A program made the position numbers and the translations under genes. From Gammaproteobacteria bacterium (GTDB lineage: Bacteria; Pseudomonadota; Gammaproteobacteria; HyVt-429): a stretch of 64,000 nucleotides of DNA. The stretch lies in contig JAADGI010000029.1 in assembly GCA_013152415.1 (NCBI GenBank), forward strand, positions 1 through 64,000. Reading direction: 5' to 3'. The notes beneath the pieces are model-generated. The model searched no databases. It worked only from the letters and a program-made list of their open reading frames with translations, and was not told where the DNA came from. Positions 8,448 to 16,076 of the stretch are shown piece by piece. Within the stretch, counting starts at the first letter, position 1, and every line of letters begins with the position of its first letter.

Positions 8448-10301
8448 TTACTCCTCAATCGGTGGTTGCCAGCTTTCATGTAGCTCGAGATTGACGGCAA
8501 TCTCGCCCCAACCGTTCTCCCTGATCCAGGGATTCAGTTCCCAGGGTTTGGGTCTCGAATCTTCATCTTCCATACCAGAGGCATCCGTTACCTCTGAATC
8601 TTTATCTTTCATGCCGGGGGCACCCATGACTTGAGGCAGACCGAGACGCTGCCATTCCCTGATCTTCTCTTCGGCCTTTTCTCTGTCTTTGATATCGAAA
8701 ACAAACACGCTGCCGGCATCGGTAAATACCTGTGTCTGGTAGAGTGGTTTTGAGCATTTACCGTAACGTTTCCACCAATAGTCGCCGCCCATGAGTGTCT
8801 GCCGGGCGTAGTAATGACTGAGCCTGAGGCTTTCATTAGATAGTTCATCCCAGATGCATCGGTAGCATTTTAATAGCTCACCCCCACCACCCGTTTGCGG
8901 GATATCCTGGATATCCTCCACATTAAACAAACGGGCCGGGGTTTGCAGCGCGATCACTATTTGATTTTTCTCGATGGGACGTTCCTGAACCGCAAAATCG
9001 AATCCACCCGATACGATCTCGACAATAGCGGGTGTTTTGGTCTTGCCCAATGGCAGGAACGACTGGCCTTTTGCAATCTCAGCAAGAATCTTGAGAAATT
9101 CTCTGACATCGGAATCAGTCACGCCGTTGCCGTATTTGGGGAAATCGATATTGCACAGCCAGACCTGCTCGGGGTCCGGCTTGACCATCTCGACCGCGAA
9201 CAGACCTTTGTCCTCCGCTGCACGTTTATTCAGATCGTGTTTATTACGCACGACCAACATACGCTCGATCTCACCCGGCCAACCGAGTTCACTACGGGCG
9301 CTGTTGAGATGCCTTTGCTTCCAGTCAGGCTGGAAGGCGGGTGCCACCTGTTTGATCAGCCCAGGCTCCTCCATATATGCAACATCACGCAGGTCACCAC
9401 CGGCGAATACCAACGACAGGGGAGGCACCACTGGGCGACAGGTGGCCTGGTGGTTTACAGACAAGGCATGAGTGACCCGCACAGCGTCGAAAAGAGGTTT
9501 GATTTGTTGCCATTGGGATTGTTTTTTCGCAACACGGGCAATCACCGCCTTAATCGCCGCACCCGGGATCGAATCGCTGGAAACGAGGGCATTACTCTTC
9601 TTCGGCCCGTGAAGGGCAAAACAAAATGGCCATAGGGGCCGCAAGCGCAACCCTACCCGGCCAGTTTGAATAATGTGCGCGATGGTCTCTTTGTCCAATT
9701 CACGACTGGCGCTGGTAAGCACTGCAGGTGCGGCGGTATCAGTGATGTTCACTTCATGCATCCTGCCCAATCCAACCCCCTTTTCCCCACCCAGTGCCGG
9801 TGTCATGAGCAGTCCCTTACGAATCCATTCCTTCAATTCTTTATCGGGCTTGTCATCCAACAACAGTATGTGTCCGGAAAAGATTAACGGCTTTTCCGGG
9901 GCATTATCACCACTGCCGCGCTCCTTGTTGTCCAACACCTTTGCAACCTGCAGCATCTTGCTTCCCACCGACCGGGTCCCGTCGTCAATTTTGATGCGGA
10001 TGCGCTCATCCGGTACCGTCTCCCCGTCGAGCGTCCAGAAGGGCTCGAAGATCAGACAACCGCGCTGATCGAGAGTATCGTCACTCTCTCCCAGCCACTT
10101 TTTGATATCGACTGTGGCCCCCAGCTTGTTCAGGAGCATCCAATTCTCTTTGAGATTGCCCCGTATCAAGCTTCCCGGCAGCGCGTAGCGTCCCTGAGGG
10201 TCACGGAACATATCGGCATCAACACCAAACGGAAGCGCGCCACTCTGCCGACTGATCACCGGCGGCAGGATCGATAACGTTACGCGGTACCACATGCTCA
10301 T
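8448..10301 (-). CDS. Two-domain RAMP protein (Cas7-like plus Cas5/Csx10-like)
   Basis: This 617-residue protein has an N-terminal RAMP module (about 1-210) with YALPGSLIRGNLKENW, FEPFW and the glycine-rich GGEKGVGLGRMHEV. A second module (about 215-600) opens with GRVGLRLRPLWPFCF, has SIPGAAIKAVIARVAKK and ends in an Asp/Glu-rich linker and WGEIAVNLELHESW. The architecture resembles Csx10 and related type III-D proteins, which cap the crRNA 5' handle. Exact family membership is inferred from these motifs only. Its ATG overlaps the stop of the cas10-like gene (ATGA) and is preceded by AAGGGG; its stop lies 4 bp before the triple-RAMP start, so the genes are translationally coupled. Confidence 0.75.
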   Translation of the reverse strand: MSMWYRVTLSILPPVISRQSGALPFGVDADMFRDPQGRYALPGSLIRGNLKENWMLLNKLGATVDIKKWLGESDDTLDQRGCLIFEPFWTLDGETVPDERIRIKIDDGTRSVGSKMLQVAKVLDNKERGSGDNAPEKPLIFSGHILLLDDKPDKELKEWIRKGLLMTPALGGEKGVGLGRMHEVNITDTAAPAVLTSASRELDKETIAHIIQTGRVGLRLRPLWPFCFALHGPKKSNALVSSDSIPGAAIKAVIARVAKKQSQWQQIKPLFDAVRVTHALSVNHQATCRPVVPPLSLVFAGGDLRDVAYMEEPGLIKQVAPAFQPDWKQRHLNSARSELGWPGEIERMLVVRNKHDLNKRAAEDKGLFAVEMVKPDPEQVWLCNIDFPKYGNGVTDSDVREFLKILAEIAKGQSFLPLGKTKTPAIVEIVSGGFDFAVQERPIEKNQIVIALQTPARLFNVEDIQDIPQTGGGGELLKCYRCIWDELSNESLRLSHYYARQTLMGGDYWWKRYGKCSKPLYQTQVFTDAGSVFVFDIKDREKAEEKIREWQRLGLPQVMGAPGMKDKDSEVTDASGMEDEDSRPKPWELNPWIRENGWGEIAVNLELHESWQPPIEE

Positions 10302-11947
10302 GGTTTTCCCCTTTTAAGGGGATTCTGGAGGTACTCCCAATATTCCAACGCAAACAACCATGGCTGTAATGCACGAATAGCACCGTAATACTCTTCGTGC
10401 TCCTGCTGCACCGAACTGGACAAGGCCGAGTCCTGAAGAGATGCTTTGTCGATTAGCGGAAAAATATCGCTTACAATCTTTCCAATATCTTCAATCTTTT
10501 CAATCTCTCTGGAATCCCCAACCTCTTCCATACACGTCATTTTTGGCACCTTGGTGGCGGTTCTTTCATAGCTGTTGTAAAACTTCACCACGTCCCGCCG
10601 AAATGCACCATGGATGTTGATCCCGGCAATCTTTTCTGAAAAACTGTCGAGCTTATACATATCCTTGTTATCCTTGTCATCCTCCATATTTTCTGCATAT
10701 AGCGGTTTGAACGGCAAGATATGGGCGCCGCATTTTTCGTAACGGCGTTTCCAGTGGCGGCTGATACGTTCGGTAGGGTAGTCCTCCGATTCGAGCAGAA
10801 GCGGGAAATAGAGATCAACGTTGCGCGAAAACATCTTGGCGTGTTCGGCCAGCTCCCGGGCCAACCTGGAAACCCGTTGAATCGGAGTATTGTGGGAACA
10901 GAAGACAAGCCCACCCGCGTGGGTGAGGGAGACACCGTTGATTTCCAACCCTTCCATTTCTTGGTAGAAAAGATGCAGTGTCGCAAACCCCGCCCACGCA
11001 GGAACAACCAATAGAATCTCATCACCTCCCCAAAGCAGCACTTCCAGCCGTAATGCTTCACCATTTTTCATGGTCTCCTTTGACTTAAAACTATTCACTA
11101 ACGCCTTAAGAAGGCCGGTACGTTTCTCTCTCAGTTTATTGTCAAACTCCATGACTTTATTCAGGCTGAGTTCAGCCTGGTGCTTGTTGAAATGGTTTCC
11201 GTCGAAGTAGAGCACCGCGATCTTGTCCTTGCAGGCGGCCACCTCCGGCGACTCTTTTAAACTCCATTCGCTCAGATCTTTCAAATCTTTTGTGAATTTG
11301 TTTACATCCGGGGGGCAACCCATTTCCCGATTGATAAAACTATTTTTTTGATCGGCACCGTATTGATAACGAGCATGGACCGATCTAGATAGACATTCTT
11401 CTTTTTTATCTATTTTTTTCTTGCTCGACGCTGGGCGGCACCCTTCTAGGAAGCAGGCAGGAGTCTTTTCCGGGGAATCGTCATGTGCCGCCTCAAGATC
11501 ACCAAAATATATCGACGGTATACGCATTTGCTGCAATCGGTTCTTGGCAAGAAGCACCCGACGAGAAACTACCTCGGCTGTCGACGGTTCCATTTCCACC
11601 GCCGAAACAACAAAACCAATTTGTGGCAGCACTTTTCCCAGATTTTCACCCAACGCTGACTTGCCGGAACCATTTAGATGGCCCCGTAGCGTCCCCTCCA
11701 GTTCGGTTTTATTATTCTCATTCGCACGAAATCGGAACAAACCCGTCGAACCACCACTTCGGATCTCCTCAACCTCAGAAATACCTTTAGTGGATTTGAT
11801 CACTTTGTTGACCGCATGCACCGCCTCACGCATGGCAATGCTACCTCCACGGCGTACACTTAGCTGGCCGGTATCTTCAATCACCGAATCAATATTTACG
11901 GCCTCGACTTGTAGCAACCAAGCTGGTTCTGGAATCGTCAAGCACAT
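10298..11947 (-). CDS. Short Cas10-like palm-domain protein (GGDE)
   Basis: The 549-residue protein contains a nucleotide-cyclase/polymerase-type palm. IAVLYFDGNHFN carries the first metal-binding Asp near residue 248, and LLWGGDEILLVVP gives a GGDE turn near 306-309, with the spacing expected of Cas10 and GGDEF enzymes. A Cys-rich piece near 165-190 (ACFLEGC then EEC) may bind zinc. It is shorter than typical Cas10 (about 750-1000 residues) and I see no N-terminal HD nuclease motif, so target DNA cleavage by HD is probably absent. GGDE replaces the common GGDD, so cyclic oligoadenylate synthesis is possible but unproven. It lies 3 bp after the membrane protein gene and overlaps the Cas7-Cas5-like gene. 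Confidence 0.8.
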   Translation of the reverse strand: MCLTIPEPAWLLQVEAVNIDSVIEDTGQLSVRRGGSIAMREAVHAVNKVIKSTKGISEVEEIRSGGSTGLFRFRANENNKTELEGTLRGHLNGSGKSALGENLGKVLPQIGFVVSAVEMEPSTAEVVSRRVLLAKNRLQQMRIPSIYFGDLEAAHDDSPEKTPACFLEGCRPASSKKKIDKKEECLSRSVHARYQYGADQKNSFINREMGCPPDVNKFTKDLKDLSEWSLKESPEVAACKDKIAVLYFDGNHFNKHQAELSLNKVMEFDNKLREKRTGLLKALVNSFKSKETMKNGEALRLEVLLWGGDEILLVVPAWAGFATLHLFYQEMEGLEINGVSLTHAGGLVFCSHNTPIQRVSRLARELAEHAKMFSRNVDLYFPLLLESEDYPTERISRHWKRRYEKCGAHILPFKPLYAENMEDDKDNKDMYKLDSFSEKIAGINIHGAFRRDVVKFYNSYERTATKVPKMTCMEEVGDSREIEKIEDIGKIVSDIFPLIDKASLQDSALSSSVQQEHEEYYGAIRALQPWLFALEYWEYLQNPLKRGKP

Positions 11948-11950
11948 GGT

Positions 11951-14746
11951 TCAATCCTCATATCGTTTGTCCAGGCCGGTACAACGTTCAGGCAGGAACA
12001 GTTTCTTAAATAGAATCAAGCCAGCCAGGCTCACTATGACAAACAGTAACGTGGTTATCCCGATCAGCAATTTGCTATCAAAACCGACTAACCCGAGGAC
12101 GACGAAACAAACAAGAATTATGACTTGATACAGGGTCAGGAACAAAAGGTAGTGCAGCTTGATATTCCCCAGCCCAGGCATTCGCATAAGGTAGTGAAGC
12201 TTGGCATTCCCCAGCCCAAGCATTCGTATAAAGAGAAATATTACCGTAGTTGTCAGCAGCATTGAGAAAACAAACTGGACCATGAACGCCAGTGCGTTGG
12301 TAATGGGCTCCAGTGAACACACTGCCGGTTTGAACCAAGACAGCACATCCCGCAAAACCAGAAATGCTTGCTTGGTGAGGGATATGAGGTAGGCCGCAAC
12401 CGGCATACCGATAATCTCTTTTATCGCATCCACGCTCAGCAGACCAACAAAAACTGCGGCAAATGTAATGACCAAACCTACACAGGTCAGGCGATCCCGC
12501 ACTTTGCACTTTTCATAGTCTTCTGTCTTTTCGATCTCCTCCTTGACGATGTTATGCGACTCTTTAAACCCCATCGCCCGGCTCTGGAGCTCATAAATTT
12601 CCTTACCTTGCTGCTGCTCGGTGACCTCATGGAACCAATAGCGATTGGTAAATTCCATGAATTCGTCACGCAACTTACCAAGGATGTCATGTTTAGTTTT
12701 GCCTTCACGCGACCCACCCAACTCCTGCTTTGGGGTTTTCGACCCTTCTTTGTCAGTGGAAGAGGGGGTGGCTTCGCTGATCTTGAATTCATATCCGCTG
12801 AATAGTGATTGGTAAAACAGATTCAACACCGTCATCCGACCATAAATGTGTGGGACATGGATCGGGGCAATCCGCTCGCGCGCCTCCCTGGAGAGCCCCA
12901 TGTAAACATGCGAATGATCGGTGAAACCGTGTAAGCTTCCGAGCTCCTCCCAACGCCGATAAACCTGGTACTTTTGTTGCTCCTGGCAAAATTGCCGACT
13001 GTAGGCAAACTCTCCCGGACTCGTATCCTTTTGTCGATCAACATGCAAGGCGATATGGTGTATACGATTGAACTCCTGTTTTGCCCATTGATTCGATGGA
13101 ACAGGCCCTGCCAATGCATAGGCAACATTGACAAACATCCTGTCATTGCGGGATTCATCCATCAATCGTTCTCTTGCTCGATCAATGTCCTCTGAGTCCT
13201 GATAAAATTTCGAAAGCAGGTGCGTGATGACGGAATTGAAATCCTCGATCTTAAATGACGTCGCGGGTGGATCACTTGAAAGGTCCTTAATCTGCATATC
13301 GCAGATTTTTTTCTCCTTCCACTGCTCGAGAAAGCTGGGATAGAGGATGCGCACCATTTGTGTAAAGTTGAGCCATCTTTCCAACTGCACACATTCTGGA
13401 TTTTGTTTACGTTCAAATAAATCGTGCCACCAGTTGGTCTGATCCGCACATTTGGGATCATCCCAGGAATTGTTTACCGATACGGGCATTTCAATCCGGA
13501 ATGCCAGGAGATCATGTTTTAAATGGTGACGATACAAGGAAACATCTTTAACCTCGGCACCATCAAATGGTGGTTTGCATTGGGTATCAGCATCACACTG
13601 GATGAGCTTTAGTGTGATATTATCTAATGATTCATGGGGTAACGAATATTCCTCTATGGATTTGATACCGCTTTCGGGACTCTCACCCATATGAAAAATC
13701 TGTTCCCGCAGCCGTGGTGAGAAATAGCGCACAACCTGGGCCTTGATCGCATCATCCTTGTATTCTTCATAGGGCCGAATGCCTTCCGGCTCCAATTTTG
13801 GGAACGCATATTTTCCGATTGGCGTATTCTTGTACTCTTTCGCAACACCTTTAGTGCCTGGCGCAATACCTTTGATTTCTGGGCGTTTATCACCGACATA
13901 CCCTAGCGAACAATAGAAGGTGGCGGAATAATAGCGCAGGGGACGGCCGGACCAGAGTACGGTAGCAAGCATATCGCTCACCAAATCATTGACACTCCCA
14001 GGGTCGTAGCTTAAGAAGTTGATCTCAAATTCCAACGTATACCGCCCCAGCCTAAAAAACATCAGGCACCGTGAGCGCCAATACTCGGATACAAATAACG
14101 TCGAAAAATAATCTACAAAACGTGGCGCACCGATAAACGTAACGCGCTTTACTTTGTTCAGATCATCCACATCATTGCTGCCTACAAAACCAAGCAGTAA
14201 GGCTTGTTTCAGACGGGGTAACTCTCCCCTGGCAAGACACTCTGTATAACCATCCCAACCATCACGGTTGGGACGCAGGGTGAGTAGTTTCTTCTCTTCC
14301 CACTCGCCAAGTGTCAATTTGGTCAGCTTCAGGTCGTCCAGATCGACGTACGGGACCTTCTCAATGGAACCAAATTGTTTGCAAAAAAACTCCTCGGATT
14401 TCTCCCAGTCCTGTCCCCGTTCAGCAAGCCCCAGCCAATAGTCGCGCTCAAAGGCAGCCAGGGTCTGCTGCTCTTCGGATAAGGTCTTGCCCAACGCGAC
14501 GGCTGCACGCTCCAGTAGTCCTGCGCCCTGCTTTCGCAGATAACGGCGAAGGTGGCATTTTGGGTGATCGATGTTGGATAAGACGCCGGGGAGAAGAGTT
14601 TCACCGGCTATCTCAAATTTAGGTGTGTCTGCTTCCAGAAATGTGGCGCGGGGTGGTTCACCTGTATCGAGGAATTTAATTGATTCACGGATCGCCTCGT
14701 ACAACCGGCTTCCCTTGTTCTTCTGTTGTTCTGATTCTCCCCCCAT
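11951..14746 (-). CDS. Large CRISPR-linked protein with C-terminal membrane domain, function unknown
   Basis: I do not recognise this protein of about 931 residues. About 750 residues are soluble, with a charged linker (about 665-695) and a segment TNRYWFHEVTEQQQGKEIYE followed by a probable coiled coil (about 700-745). Then come four or five hydrophobic segments to the C terminus. This layout, a large cytosolic part, a helical stalk and terminal membrane helices, recalls CorA-type channels, some of which accompany type III CRISPR loci. I see no GMN selectivity motif, so this is only an analogy. It is the first gene of the cas operon and is tightly linked to the cas10-like gene, suggesting an effector or membrane anchor. 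ATG 14746 is preferred because AGGAG lies 7 nt upstream; the track starts 7 codons earlier at GTG. Confidence 0.6.
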   Translation of the reverse strand: MGGESEQQKNKGSRLYEAIRESIKFLDTGEPPRATFLEADTPKFEIAGETLLPGVLSNIDHPKCHLRRYLRKQGAGLLERAAVALGKTLSEEQQTLAAFERDYWLGLAERGQDWEKSEEFFCKQFGSIEKVPYVDLDDLKLTKLTLGEWEEKKLLTLRPNRDGWDGYTECLARGELPRLKQALLLGFVGSNDVDDLNKVKRVTFIGAPRFVDYFSTLFVSEYWRSRCLMFFRLGRYTLEFEINFLSYDPGSVNDLVSDMLATVLWSGRPLRYYSATFYCSLGYVGDKRPEIKGIAPGTKGVAKEYKNTPIGKYAFPKLEPEGIRPYEEYKDDAIKAQVVRYFSPRLREQIFHMGESPESGIKSIEEYSLPHESLDNITLKLIQCDADTQCKPPFDGAEVKDVSLYRHHLKHDLLAFRIEMPVSVNNSWDDPKCADQTNWWHDLFERKQNPECVQLERWLNFTQMVRILYPSFLEQWKEKKICDMQIKDLSSDPPATSFKIEDFNSVITHLLSKFYQDSEDIDRARERLMDESRNDRMFVNVAYALAGPVPSNQWAKQEFNRIHHIALHVDRQKDTSPGEFAYSRQFCQEQQKYQVYRRWEELGSLHGFTDHSHVYMGLSREARERIAPIHVPHIYGRMTVLNLFYQSLFSGYEFKISEATPSSTDKEGSKTPKQELGGSREGKTKHDILGKLRDEFMEFTNRYWFHEVTEQQQGKEIYELQSRAMGFKESHNIVKEEIEKTEDYEKCKVRDRLTCVGLVITFAAVFVGLLSVDAIKEIIGMPVAAYLISLTKQAFLVLRDVLSWFKPAVCSLEPITNALAFMVQFVFSMLLTTTVIFLFIRMLGLGNAKLHYLMRMPGLGNIKLHYLLFLTLYQVIILVCFVVLGLVGFDSKLLIGITTLLFVIVSLAGLILFKKLFLPERCTGLDKRYED
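12147..12230 (-). repeat. 42-bp tandem duplication inside the membrane protein gene
   Basis: Two adjacent 42-bp units (12147-12188 and 12189-12230) differ at a few positions. They encode the repeated peptide GLGNxKLHYL between two membrane segments. The frame is kept, adding 14 residues to a loop. Confidence 0.9.
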
Positions 14747-14827
14747 CCCTATGCTCCTGTCCATCACCAGTCTCTGCGGGCGTCACTTCTGGCTCCTCGC
14801 TCCGACCATACAATACAACGATTGTCA

Positions 14828-14843
14828 TGACGCAAACACGTCA
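14828..14843. promoter_or_regulatory. Candidate operator dyad upstream of the cas operon
   Basis: TGACG-N6-CGTCA is a perfect 5-bp dyad about 80 bp upstream of the chosen start of the first cas-operon gene, in the only long non-coding space before it. It may bind a dimeric regulator of the CRISPR operon. No good sigma-70 promoter was seen beside it, so this rests on the symmetry alone. Confidence 0.3.
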
Positions 14844-14899
14844 AGTTTCGAATCTGTAGAGGGCACTCTGTTATCAATTCTCACCCATTAGGACAAGAA

Positions 14900-15532
14900 C
14901 AGGGATATTTACTGGTTTTAGCGTTCCCTCACCCACCCTTGACCACATCTACCGACCGTTGCCTTTGATCGTGTCGATACCTCAATTCTGAGGATACTGG
15001 TGTAGGTGGTATTGATTTCCCCTGTGCACCTCAGGCCTCAACCCTGTGCTACCCGGCGTGAATAAAAGTCCAGTGGGTCGAGGTCGTCCTCCCAGACATG
15101 GGCTGGACCTTATCTGTGATAGCACGACGGACTCAAAAATACAATCACCACAGCAAAAACAGGGAATTCATTCCACCTTTTGCCCGTTTAACTGCTATCC
15201 CGTTAACCCCTCTCCCAGCAGGTTGGGGTGAGGGAGTCGAGGCAACCCATATATTTTATATATTCCCTCATCCTGGCCTTCTCCCGGAGGGAGAAGGTGT
15301 AAGTTCAATTTACAGGGGCGAGGGAGTCAAGATAACCCATTTGATTTTACTGGTAGGTTTTATCTGGACTCCGGCCTTCGCTGGAGTGACGGTGACTTTT
15401 CACACAGCCTTGAAAACGGGAATCCAGTAATGCATTGATTTTATTACTCTAGATTCCGGCTCTCCACTTCGCTGCGGAATGACGAATTAATCAGATGTTC
15501 CTTAGCATTAACTGTGAAGCCACAACCGCAGC
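14900..15532. repeat. Intergenic region with dispersed repeat fragments
   Basis: No credible gene is seen between the cas operon and the next CDS. The stretch holds low-complexity and repeated pieces: CTCTCCCAGCAGGTTGGGG and CTTCTCCCGGAGGGAGAAGG (a strong hairpin near 15280-15300), then the pair GACTCCGGCCTTCGCTGGAG and GATTCCGGCTCTCCACTTCG, the latter ending in GCTGCGGAATGACG. These are typical of dispersed intergenic repeats. They separate the CRISPR locus from the housekeeping genes. Confidence 0.6.
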
Positions 15533-16030
15533 CTAAAAGACCACCTTAATCCGCTGATTATTGACCCTCAATAAATAGTACCGGCCCTTGCCGTCTAGTA
15601 CGCGAACAATCACGTCTACCGAACTGCCGGGCTTCCAGAGGGGCCCCTCACGGGCAATGCGTTCGTATTGATGCCGCCGGGCCGGGTCTTTGAGTCGAAC
15701 CTCGTCAGAGAACTCCCCTTGCCAAATGTCACCACCCTGAATGAGCCATACGCTATCGGCATGGATATCGTCGGAGATCGGATCTTTATCTACGGCACTG
15801 ACCCAGATCAACACCAACATGGGTCGCTGAAGTGATGGATCTTCTCTCCTGGGGATACGATTTCGCCACATATCCGCCTGCAGGCGGTAATCACGGCCAT
15901 CGATGCTGATTTGCTCCTGGGCAAGGCTCAAGTCCATAGTCCCTACAGCGGGCAAGGTGTGCTCCGTTGCCTGACAAGTGCCAACCCATGCAAACAGCAT
16001 CACATATATACTTAAGTACAAGGCCTTCAA
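15533..16030 (-). CDS. Secreted protein of unknown function
   Basis: The 165-residue product has a signal peptide (MKALYLSIYVMLFAWVGTCQA, probable cleavage after about residue 21) followed by a beta-rich periplasmic domain. Notable stretches are ISIDGRDYRLQADMWRNRIPRRED, VWLIQGGDIWQGEFSDE and YYLLRVNNQRIKVVF. I do not recognise a family. A conserved-looking pattern of Trp residues and a final strand suggest a small beta domain. It lies about 45 bp downstream of relA on the same strand, so it could be read from the relA transcript, but nothing ties it to that function. Confidence 0.65.
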   Translation of the reverse strand: MKALYLSIYVMLFAWVGTCQATEHTLPAVGTMDLSLAQEQISIDGRDYRLQADMWRNRIPRREDPSLQRPMLVLIWVSAVDKDPISDDIHADSVWLIQGGDIWQGEFSDEVRLKDPARRHQYERIAREGPLWKPGSSVDVIVRVLDGKGRYYLLRVNNQRIKVVF

Positions 16031-16076
16031 ACTACTCGCCCTCTAATCGAGCTTGTATTGCACCTGAATATAACCA

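Noticed and set aside
8895-9635. 246-aa plus-strand ORF opposite the Cas7-Cas5-like gene
   Set aside because: Shadow ORF; the minus-strand protein has RAMP motifs and tight operon spacing.
1705-14767. CRISPR locus as a recently moved island with integrase or transposase
   Set aside because: No integrase, transposase, tRNA or direct-repeat ends were seen on either side.
15098-15430. 110-aa ORF downstream of the cas region
   Set aside because: Contains FIWTPAFAGVT, a well-known artefact of translated intergenic repeats.
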